Source: Pachyseris speciosa (Eukaryota; Cnidaria; Anthozoa; Scleractinia; Pachyseridae). Taken from it: 64,000 nt of DNA. Location of the stretch: NCBI GenBank assembly GCA_016490735.1, contig JAEMWC010000128.1, positions 1,092,501 through 1,156,500 on the forward strand. The letters run 5' to 3'. Position 1 is the stretch's first letter, and every line of letters begins with the position of its first letter. Under the pieces are notes generated by a model. It searched no databases. It was given only the letters and a program-made list of their open reading frames with translations, and was not told the DNA's origin. Positions 35,201 through 44,389 of the stretch are shown one piece after another. The translations under genes were made by a program, and so were the position numbers.

Positions 35201-38200
35201 AGGATTTTATTATCGCCATAATTCTCATAGGATTACATGACAGAAAATACCTGCTCTGTTTTCCTCTGAGTGTTTTTTCAGTTTCTTAACCTCCAGTCTG
35301 CTGTTCCTTAGTTTTGTTTTGGCAGTAATTAGCTGATTATTCAGCTGCCGATTTCTCTTGATCAACCTTTTACATTCAGCACACTCTGGCACGACAGTGG
35401 AAACTGTTGATTGCTCTTCATTCTATATCACTCTTAAATCTATTTTTCTGGTTTTCCTTAAAGTCAGACTTGATTAATTTGATTTAAGATATTGAGAACC
35501 TAAAATAAGTTTAACAGATCTTAATTTAAGAAACAACGGCTTATTTCAAGAGGTAGTAACAGCTAAACTTCTTTTGAGAAACCAAGTTCTCAAAATCAGA
35601 TAAGGATGTCTTAAAATCAGCTTAAACAGATCTCAAAGCAAGATACAAGACCTTTCTACTTTAACATCATTTCAAGCTCTTAAAAACACAAAATTGTCAA
35701 TGTATTAATAAAACAACTTTTTAATCACTCTTTTACAAATATACCAACATGCTTTGTAAGCCAAAACCTACATATTGTAACAAGCTTCATCAAAATAAAC
35801 CAACAGTTGTTGACTTAGAACAAACGGTGTAGCCAATGACATCCTACCACGTTGTGTCGTCATTAACTCGTTTTGGCGGGAGTTGGCAGTGGTTTTACTC
35901 GAGTATGGCGGATTCTTGTGATGAAGAGGTTCGCAGCTTCTTTCCACCATCAAAGCGACAAAAAGGAAATGTAACCTCTCAACAGCTCTCGAAGTCTCTA
36001 AAACGTCGTTGGAGACTTTCTGAATCAATTTGTCGAGTTCTCGAAGGTCAGTATGGCAAGAGTATTGAAGTAATTTGTTGGTGAAACATATTGCGGTGCG
36101 ATGTAAGCTCGTACTTCTTCTTCGTCTAAAAGGGACCCGCTAATTAAGCTTATATAATCTTGGCTTAGTGATATCATAAGATCGCTTATCTGACGTTTTT
36201 CTTTTATTTTCTTTCCCAATATTTTCCCGGCCATACGAAGTTGGTAAGTCTGCGAGTTTGATTGTAAGAGACTTTCTGTTCAGATGCTAAGAGAGAAGAG
36301 TAGGTTTATGTGCAGTGTAAAACGGTCGGTTACCAAACAGTCTGTGTTATCATCAAATGACCCTCAGTATGGTGCTGCACAGGAAGAGATAGCATCCAGT
36401 ATCCTACATCCCATCAGTGGTTTTTTGTGGTTGACAAAGAAATCCTGGAGTGTGAATCACACTCTGGCTGTGAAGTTTTGATAACACTTGTTGCTGTACA
36501 TTTTGTATTTAATTTGGAATACCATACCTTGTGTAGTAGTCATAGAGACGTGTTCAACCTTATTCATGAGCATGTGCTGGGTATTTTCCCAAAAAAGAAA
36601 GTCGTGTGCTTATAGGATTAGCTGGAGAACTCTCTTCTCTCCAAGTTACATTAGTTCTCTCCTGTTAGCTCCTATTATTGAAGTTTTAAGAAACTAGTGT
36701 TCTGTTTAGATGGTAAGAGACAAGTAGGTTTATGTGCAGTGTAAAGAGATTTTCTTTACCATACATAATTTCAAAACACGTGTTGTTACTTGTAATACTT
36801 TTTATTATTTGTAATGAGGTAGTTCCCTGAAGAAGTCATTAAACTTGAAGTTGTGTTGATGCACTAGAAGACTGCATTCAGTTTCTTGTTTGGTCATTAA
36901 TTTCTCAGTCTCATTGAATGTCTAAATGAGGTTTCATTCTAAAATCAAGGTGCTAAGTGGTTTTAGAGCTCATTTGAACAGTTACCAGGGTGCTATTATT
37001 TCAAGGTTTTATTCAAACTTGTTTTGAGAATGTTGTATCTTGTTTTAAGGTTCCAAAGGTCATATCCCTTGTACTTGAAACAAGGTCTGGTACCCTAATT
37101 TCAAGAACATTCCCTCTTATTTCAAGATGTCATTCAATCTTATTTTGAGGATGTGAATAGTCTTACCTCAGGAACTCAAAATAAGACATTTTCCCCTTAT
37201 TTTAAGGAAAAGTACTTTAAGAGTGTATTGTATAATTACAAATATATATATATATATATATATTTGATTTGTATCTCAGAACTTTGCAAATAAAGATTAT
37301 GCCTTTTCAAAGTATGCTATGTTACATAATATTTAAATTGCCATTCCACCAAAATTTCCTAAAGTTTTAGAAGGGAAGGGAATGGTACAGAAATTTCCTG
37401 GGAAATGTATAATGTATATGTTGTAAAATAAAGAATTAAGAACGTGCAACCGAAAACTTCAGAAATTCTGGGGAAAGAGAAGCTTTGTGTACGTTTGGGA
37501 CAATTTGGACAATTTTCCATTCAGGTCCAGTCGACCAGATAATGCTGTAATTTACGGCAAATTCTGGACATCGAAAGTGGGAGTTTAGGTAAACTTATAA
37601 GAAAAGAGTTGAATAATAACACAAGATAGTTCAAACTACCTGGCCAAAAATAGAATCTAAAAAAGCCTAAAAGATATATTCAACATAAATTTGCCGAGTC
37701 AGTTTGACCACTACAAAGCCATAGAACAGCTTAGAGACGGAGACAGAGTCTAGTTGGCCTGTAGCGGAATTCACACATTTTCATTTCATTGCACTTCAAA
37801 CCACGGTTAAAAAATAAAAAAATAAAAATGTGAACACGTTTAAATACCTTCAAAAACGTTTTTTACTAATTCATGCAGTTCATTCACACTATCTGTGTTG
37901 TTTTCATCTAATCTTGCGGAGCTGTTTTCAGCCAGCACGGCCGAACTTTGAAGTTCGTTCCCTTCAAGTTTGATTTCCGGGAAATCGCTGCTACACGTGG
38001 AGGATGCCGTCAGCGTTGCAGTCAAAGCCTCCATTCGCCTTTTCGCATTCTTGAGCGTCTAAAGGAGTTCGAGATTAAAGATAAACATGATTATTTCAGA
38101 AGGTTTTTTGGCTGTATAAATAAATCAAGAAGTTCCCCGAAACATTTGACAGATCTTACTGCTCGTTCAAGACAACGTTTTGCACTTTCACTGACAACTG

Positions 38201-38534
38201 GTTTTTTGGTGTCCACTTTGGCATGAACAGATGGCACAACGTTTATGCCGATTTCGTCTCGTTTTAGCCTTGGCATGATCGGTTTCTTGGTCACTTCGTC
38301 AACGAAGCTGAAGCCGCGAACATAGTCGTTTTCAGTAAAGTGCCTTGAGCAGACTGACGTGTTTTGGGTCGGCTCCCACTTAGCTCTCTTTTGTTTCACG
38401 AAATCGATCAATTTCTTTCGTCGTTTCCTTGCTTCTGGACGTTCGTCGTTTAAAAATGGTATAGCATGTAAAATCAAACCGTTCTGTACATCTGGGAAGG
38501 CAGAACATCCACCAACCACACATCTACCCGGCAT
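32297..38534 (-). CDS. THAP-domain DDE transposase, Kolobok type, nine exons
   Basis: Exons on the minus strand: 38534-38160, 38058-37848, 35415-35251, 35144-34940, 34571-34214, 33816-33619, 33285-33099, 32843-32595 and 32459-32297. Exon 1 is a THAP zinc finger that would bind the transposon ends (MPGRCVVGGCSA, VCSRHFTENDY). Exon 3 is a basic coiled coil and exon 4 very acidic. The catalytic core shows AGDGRHDSMGHSAKFG (first Asp), LITDRHASIGKYM (second Asp), HYFDLWHIKK and SCLEGFHSTLNQFAPKM (Glu). No stops occur inside these exons. The last C-terminal part after GMYCRL is not found. The large intron 2 (35416-37847) contains another insertion. The start lies about 280 bp inside the right end of the giant element. 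Confidence 0.82.
35424..37232 (+). mobile_element. Possible 1.8-kb DNA element in transposase intron 2
   Basis: CACTCTTAAAT..TTTTTCTGGTTTTCC near 35430 is echoed in inverse complement near 37190-37225 (GGAAAAGTACTTTAAGAGTG), giving imperfect ends of about 40 bp. The inside is rich in TTTCAAG/TCTTATTT motifs. A 55-bp direct repeat (TAGGTTTATGTGCAGTGTAAA) occurs at 36300 and 36727. Contains the short exon below. Confidence 0.4.
35905..36046 (+). CDS. Putative first exon, unknown protein
   Basis: Opens with ATG in ATGGCGGATTC and encodes about 47 residues, basic in the second half (PPSKRQKGN, SLKRRWRLSES). It ends at a plausible donor (GAAG then GTCAGT). No downstream exon is recognised and no domain is known to me. 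It lies on the plus strand inside an intron of the minus-strand transposase, so it may belong to the small element there. Confidence 0.3.
37243..37263. repeat. (TA)n microsatellite
   Basis: About ten TA units. Confidence 0.9.
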
Positions 38535-39066
38535 ATTCTTTACGTGTTACAGAAAGTCGAGTGAGAAACTTGCTAATGTTAGCTAATGTTGTTTGACTGA
38601 GATACCGGGTTGACGTCACAAGATAGTTAGTGCCCAATCCCTCAACTGCTCCTTTTTGTATCCAATATGGCGGAAAACATCCTTCAAATTACGATTTTCG
38701 TCGTCTGATTAAATGAAGATAGAAACCAGAATATGTTTAATTTCTTCAGAAAACGTCTTAAACATACATAGATTTTTGAAATTTCATATAACTGGCTAAG
38801 GGTGATAGGCACTTTAAGTCCAACCTAAACCCAACAATAACCCTGAATCTCTTCTGAGTGAGTGCTGTTTTCAGGTCGGACAAGTACTTTGCGCGCTGAC
38901 TTGAGGTTAACCAAGGCTACTGTGCGCTGTTTTTTTTTTTAGGTCAACCACGAATATTGTGATCAAGTAAGCTGAAGCCACTCAAAAGGCACTTAGGCCA
39001 CAAGGTAGCGGGCATTACCCCTTAAATCTACCTTAGCAAAGATTGAGCCCAAGCATTAGCAGCCAA

Positions 39067-39107
39067 TGGACAGCTGTTTCGGCCTTGTTAGGTCTCATCA
39101 GCATGGC
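39067..39107 (-). ncRNA. Hammerhead ribozyme, unit 1
   Basis: Minus strand order: GCCATG (stem I, 39107-39102), CTGATGA (39101-39095), GACC-TAACAA-GGCC (stem II with one A/C mismatch), GAAA, the short palindromic stem III ACAGCTGT, then the cleavage-site C and the returning stem I strand, which here has one extra T (CATTGGC). The core bases are all present. Confidence 0.8.
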
Positions 39108-39316
39108 ATAGCTAATGCTCAGGCTCAAGTACCCACATATCAATAAAACAAGCAATGAAAACGTAAAGCTTGTGGGATGTGGCTGGAGTGACAAGGATAC
39201 TTCACAAATTAATGTGATCAAGTAAGCTGAAGCCACTCAAAAGGCACTTAGGCCACAAGGTAGCGGGCATTACCCCTTAAATCTACCAAAGCAAAGATTG
39301 AGCCCAAGCATTAGCA

Positions 39317-39361
39317 GCCATGGACAGCTGTTTCGGTCTTGTTAGGCCTCATCAGCATGGC
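39317..39361 (-). ncRNA. Hammerhead ribozyme, unit 2
   Basis: Minus strand order: GCCATG (39361-39356), CTGATGA, GGCC-TAACAA-GACC (stem II with one C/A mismatch), GAAA, ACAGCTGT, C, CATGGC. Stem I is a perfect 6-bp match, and predicted cleavage is after GTC. The stem II mismatch is on the opposite strand from that of unit 1, so the ancestral stem was a perfect GGCC/GGCC. Confidence 0.85.
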
Positions 39362-39954
39362 ATAGCTAATGCTCAGGCTCAAGTACCCACATATCAATAA
39401 AACAAGCAATGAAAACGTAAAGCTTGTGGGATGTGGCTGGAGTGACAAGGATACTTCACAAATTAATGTGATCAAGTAAGCTGAAGCCACTCAAAAGGCA
39501 CTTAGGCCACAATAAACTGATTCCCTGTGCAAATTCACAAAGAAATGAGAGTCTTAACAGCACCATAGGTGCCCAAAATCCCAAAACACGTTTTTATGGT
39601 GGTAGCGAAAGTAATAACTTCAGGGTTGCATGTGGAGTGGCACAGGCAAATATTGGTTACAACTACACTGGAAAATCATTAGAAGTACAATGTACTCAAT
39701 ATTGAACCTTGTTTTTACCACAACACTCAGAAAGGAAGAAAATGAAAGTACCAGGAATGGATGTTCAGTGCTAATGGGCAGAAATCCTTCCAGGAATTCA
39801 ATAATTAATCCCCCCTCTGGTCCCTTTCCGGTCACTTGCCACTGCCTTCCCTCGTGTTCCCTCATTGTTTCGTTCGTTCGTTCGGATTTTGCAAAATATT
39901 TTAAACTGTTTTTCAACGCCTTTCTTTGAACGTTCCGACTTTCCAATGGCCTAA

Positions 39955-40754
39955 GTGGCTGGGAGAAGATCAAAAAAGCCACCGGCCTTACCTTCAGGAT
40001 TTCAATTTGACATTCCTTTGCTTCGAGCAGTTGGAAACACTGAACAAGCAAAACAAGTTGATTCAGATGCGACTGCCATCGGCCATGACCAAACGCCACG
40101 TGCAAGACCTCTCAGCGAGCCTCCCGCTTCCACAAACTGTGGCAAACAAAGTGCTGACCTTCGACTCCTTGCACTCCAGATCGAGCTACAAAAGTTGTAG
40201 ATCAAGAAACTTGAGCTCGAAGCTCAAATCAAGGCCAACACCACGTCACCACTTGTCAAACCTGAAACTGTGCCATCGTTATCAACAGTCCGCCAAAGTC
40301 CAAATGCTGGTAAGTCCTTGGGACAGTTTGATTACAATGTTAGAATAGTGGCTCCCCAAGAATGGCCGCATTTACATGTCCCTTTTGGCTTAGCAAAAAA
40401 GAAATTCAAGGATCTGTCTCTGGCCGAATTCGTGTATGGCTATTTAGGTATTATGCAAGTCGCCAGCGACGAGCAACAGGAAGTCATGTCAACCCATTTA
40501 ATGGCATTGATGCATTTGGCAGCCAAGTACAAATGGCTTTCAGTTTTGTCGTTTCATGCTGCCGTTCTCGATCGAATCAAGGCCAGTTTAGCTTCCTGGG
40601 GAGATGATTTCACGGAGCTTGAGCGGTTTAATATTACAGATTCTGATCGTTTGCCTTTAGCTACTAAGCAACAAAACCAGGCCACAGTCTGTCCGTTACG
40701 GTTTACACCCAAAACCTATTGTAGAGAATGGAACCGAACTGGCACTTGCTCTTA
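39955..40754 (+). pseudogene. DIRS-like gag protein
   Basis: Two frames (39955-40200 and 40270-40755). The second has the LSLAEFVYGYLGIMQVASDEQ and HLMALMHLAAKYKW strings common in cnidarian DIRS gag proteins, then a CCHC-like start, CREWNRTGTCS, before a stop. A TAG at about 40198 breaks the protein. It would package the RNA. Confidence 0.7.
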
Positions 40755-41099
40755 ACCAGTCTCACCAGGTTGGCACCGAGCATGTGTGTGCGTATTGCTA
40801 ATTGCCCGATGATGCAATCGCTTCCTGCCCTACTCGACCGATGACCACAAACGCATCACCGGCTGCAAGTCCCAGCTCGGCCTGACTAGGCCACCAGCCA
40901 GGTACAGACAACGTCAAGTGTCATTCAATCACCCAACAAAATTACTAGTAATATAAACACTCCTGTATCATCTGTAAATACACCGCATAGTTCTTCCGTT
41001 CAAGCAAATTGCGCCTCAACTTTAAACAAGTCTCTGCCTTGTGGGCAACTTAATCTATCTCCTTCTCACTCGATTTCTGCTGTCATCAGACACATAATT

Positions 41100-42620
41100 T
41101 GTTGCAAACACACTCGACCAAATGCCTTTGGCGTCCATATTGTCGTTCCGTCCCGTCTGAATCTACCTGCATGGCAAGCTGGTCTGGCCAACTATCATGA
41201 CTTCAACATCGCCTTTTTCTTAGCTCATGGTTGAACAATTAATTACTGTTTGTCGTCCAACCTCGAACCCTTCAATTCCAATCACTCTTCAGCTGTGAAT
41301 TTCGCCCAAACTGTCGATAGTTTTATCGAAACTGAACTGTCCCATGAAGCCACAGCCAGTCCATTTAAACACGACCCCATCCCTTCAAGACTACAGACGT
41401 CCACTCTGCAAACTGTGGACAAAGACAAAACAAAACACTGCGTTGTTTTAGACTTTAGTTTCCCACCTGGTCGTTCCGTCAATGATGGCATACCCAAAGA
41501 TACCTTTCTCGACTTTCCGTTTCACTTAACTCTTTCCCGTTCAGCAGACTTTGTAAATCTCATCCTGTCCAAAGGCCCTGGATCTTTTTTGTACAAAAAA
41601 GACCTAAAACGAGCTTACAGACAAATCCCTGTTGACCCAAAGGACTACAAGTTTCTCAGTTACAAATGGAGAGACAACTATTATTTTGATCTTGTTGTAC
41701 CATTCGGGCTGAGGTCTGATACTATGGCTTGTCAGCGTACGACATCAGCCATAGCTTACATGTTTAAATCAGAATTTAACTTTGTCCTTTGTCTGTATTA
41801 ATTATGTCGATGACTTCGGAGGCATGGAAGAGGATTACACAACCACTTATACTGCATTCCTTCAGCTGGGCAACTTGTTTCAAAGACTTGGCTTAGAATC
41901 TTCCCCGTCAAAAGACTGGGCACCTACACGCATGCCCTTTCTCGGTTTGGTTTATGACACTCTCAAAATGTCTGTTGAAGTGCCTCAAGATAAACTTGAC
42001 ACCATTACCCTGTTTGTCCGTGTTTGGCTGCAGACTTCTAGTGCAACGAAACTGCGCTTCAATCTTTGATCGGCAAATTGGCCTTTGTCTCCGCTTGTAT
42101 CAGTCCACGCTGCATTTTTATGCAACGCATGCTAAACGAACTGCGCTCCCTTACTCATAAACAGCAACGCTTCCGTCCCAGCCGTGAAATGCGTGCAGAT
42201 TTGGAATGGTGGAGCCTTTTCCTAGCTTCATACAATGGCGTGTCCTTGATTCGTTCTGAGCCTCAGATCAATAATCCTTTACGATTCTGCACAAACGCCT
42301 CCCTCCATGGCATCGGTGGGTTTTATGATGGGCGATTTTTTCACACCACCTACCCTAATCTCATCACTAAACTGTCACTGCACATCAATGCCCTCGAAAT
42401 CCTCGCAGTCACTGTCAGTGTCAAACTGTGGACTTCTGTGTTACCTCATCAGCGCATCCTAGTACTTACTTATAACAAGAGTACAGAACTTGCTCTCAAC
42501 TCTGGGAAATCATGTGTTCCTTTCACACAAGCTTGCCTGCGTGAACTCTGGCTTTACGCAGCCCGTTATGACTTCGAGATCAGCGTTCATCACATCGCCG
42601 GGTGCCAGAATGTCATCTGA
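41100..42620 (+). pseudogene. DIRS-like reverse transcriptase and RNase H
   Basis: RT motifs in order: HCVVLDFSFPPGRSVNDGIP, FLYKKDLKRAYRQIPVDP (catalytic Asp), LVVPFGLRS and YVDDFGG (YVDD box at about 41802). RNase H follows, with FCTNASLHGIGGFYDG (Asp replaced by Asn at the first catalytic position) and INALEILAV. Frames change near 41790 and 42065. The VPFGLRSDTMACQRTT region and FLGLVYDT confirm the DIRS group. The weakened RNase H and frameshifts make it inactive. Confidence 0.85.
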
Positions 42621-42729
42621 GCCGCTGGGACTTGAACACCTTTTGTCAACAACAGTTTTATGACACTGTATTACCATTGTATGATTGCATCACTGAGGAA
42701 CATTGTACACCCGATTTGTTCTCTTTTGA

Positions 42730-43754
42730 ATGTCCATGGTGATTCAGTTTCCTTTTCTCTCTTCACCAGTTTTTCGCTATGAGGATTTACAAGGCAAAGC
42801 TGCTAAAGTTCAAGCCTCCGCTCTTTCAGAGAGCACCAAACGTAACTACCGCTCTATTTGGTCACCGTACGACAAGTTCACCAGATTTTACAACCTCAAA
42901 CCCTTTCCCGCAACACCAGAGACTTTGTTAAGTTTCATCATGCTGGTCGGTTTCTCCGTGAAGTCCCACAAGACTGTTTATAATTACACTTCAGCTCTCC
43001 ACAAGCTCCACGATCTGTGCTTGTTCGACTCCACTGCCTTTGACCACATCAGTGTCAAGCTCACACTCAAAGGCCTGGAGAAATTGAAACGCCACATTCC
43101 CTTACGCAAGTTACCAATCACGCCAGATATACTTTTAAAATTCCGTTCGCACCTAGATCTCAGGAACTCTGCCCACCTTGCCCTATGGGCAGCTTTGCTT
43201 GTCAGCTTCTTCACATTCTTTCGAACTGCTAACTTATGCCCACCGTCCAGAGAAACATGCTCCTCCTTTTCCACCTTGTCACACAACGACATAACCTTCA
43301 CGTCGTGGGGTGCGGCAATTACAGTCACGTGGACCAAAACAAGACAATCCGGGGACACGGCCTTGGTAGTTCCCATTCCCTTTATTCCAAACTCCGATCT
43401 TTGCCCTGTCAAGGCCTTACAAGCATTATTTCAAGCAGTCCACTTTCCCTCCAGCGCTCCTGCTTTCTCATACATTTCAAGGGACAAGAGCCCGACTGCT
43501 TAACGGCCCCAACTTTCAGGTCCAGCATTCAATTGCTCGCTTCCCGCATTGGCCTAGAGCCTGCTAACTACTCAGGCCATAGCTTGCGCTGTGGAGGTGC
43601 AACATTTGCTTTCCAGTGTGGCATACTGGCGGAGTTAATTAAAATGCAAGGTGACTGGAGGTCGGATGCCTATCTCTTGTACTTATTGATTCCGCTAGCT
43701 GACAGACTCATTTTGTCTCAAACTCTCGCCTATCACATCCGACTAATGGTGTAG
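42730..43754 (+). pseudogene. DIRS-like tyrosine recombinase
   Basis: An integrase of the phage-lambda type that inserts a circular cDNA. The N-terminal SAM-like arm has SESTKRNYRSIWSPYDKF. The catalytic part gives the first Arg in FFTFFRTANLCP and, in a second frame from about 43500, SGHSLRCGGATFAFQCG (His-x-x-Arg box) and IKMQGDWRSDAYLLYL with the likely nucleophilic Tyr. A frameshift at about 43490-43500 separates the halves. Confidence 0.85.
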
Positions 43755-44076
43755 GCCGAGTACTAGAACACACATTACATTTGTTCGTTGTCGTTTTTCG
43801 TTTTCACTTTCCATAGCAGACTTGGCCCAGCCAACCGCTCTGTTGGTCCTGGCCTGTTCTTAGCGATTCTCATAGTTTTGCATGTGTTACTGTTCTAGTT
43901 ACTGTTTCACCCCCTTTTCCCCTCCTCCGCGACAGCAACCTCCTTCCTTCCTCTTTGTTTGGCGGGTCTTTGTTTCTTGTCTTGTGGCCCCGTCCGCAAC
44001 AACCCAATTATTAAAAGTTCCAGACAAGAGCTTGCCTGTGTGGTTGCTGTCTTCACCTCCGGGGACATGGTAGTGG

Positions 44077-44091
44077 GGGGGGGGGGGGGGT
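44077..44091. repeat. Poly-G tract
   Basis: About 16 consecutive G at the end of repeat B1. B2 has only five, so length is unstable or misassembled here. Confidence 0.8.
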
Positions 44092-44389
44092 AATTGGCAG
44101 AAATCCTTCCAGGAATTCAATAATTAATCCCCCGTCTGGTCCCTTTCCAGTCACGTGCCACTTCCTTCCCTTGCGTTCCCTCATCGTTTCATTCGTTCGG
44201 ATTTTGCCAACCCTCCCTCCCTCCCCTGGGTCTTTGTTTCTTGTCTCGCGGCCCGTCCGCAATGACCCAATTATTAAAAGTTTCAAACAAGAGCTTGCCC
44301 GTGTGGTTGCTGCCTTCACCTCTGGGGACAGGGCAGCGGGGGTAATTTATCAGTGAATGAATAAAAAAATGTGAAGAAATAGTACCACC

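Larger units (their letters stand above)
11836..38813 (-). mobile_element. Giant Kolobok-type DNA transposon (proposed)
   Basis: Both ends carry the same perfect 19-bp inverted repeat, AGTGCCTATCACCCTTAGC (11836-11854; complement at 38795-38813). Each is flanked by TTAA (11832-11835 and 38814-38817), the target duplication of Kolobok and piggyBac elements. A second shared motif, GTGACGTCAACCCGGTA, lies 164 bp (left) and about 195 bp (right) inside the ends, in inverted orientation, within a ~34-bp similar block. Genes read inward from both ends: a P2X7 ballast-domain gene at the left, a THAP/DDE transposase at the right. Total 26,978 bp, or roughly 16 kb without the nested 17806-28600 insertions. 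THAP plus TTAA fits Kolobok. That the two ends belong to one element is inference; they could be ends of two related copies. Confidence 0.6.
38959..39512 (-). repeat. Tandem ~255-bp hammerhead-ribozyme repeats (retrozyme-like)
   Basis: Two full units (38959-39213, 39214-39467) nearly identical to each other, and the first 45 bp of a third (39468-39512). Each full unit encodes one hammerhead ribozyme on the minus strand. Unit length, tandem layout and type of ribozyme match animal retrozymes, small non-autonomous retroelements whose tandem transcripts self-cleave to monomers that are circularised. Read as a plus-strand sequence it has no coding potential. A diverged single copy lies at 56790-57050. 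Confidence 0.8.
39776..44347 (+). mobile_element. DIRS/Ngaro-like tyrosine-recombinase retrotransposon
   Basis: The element has split direct repeats in the order A1 (39776-39893), coding region, B1 (43964-44092), A2 (44096-44212), B2 (44228-44347). A1 and A2 share GCAGAAATCCTTCCAGGAAT onward; B1 and B2 share GGGTCTTTGTTTCTTGTCT onward to a G-rich end with GGTAATT. This A1-ORFs-B1A2B2 layout is the signature of Ngaro- and PAT-type DIRS elements, which insert with a tyrosine recombinase and make no target duplication. The coding genes are gag, RT-RNase H and recombinase, all frameshifted. Confidence 0.85.
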
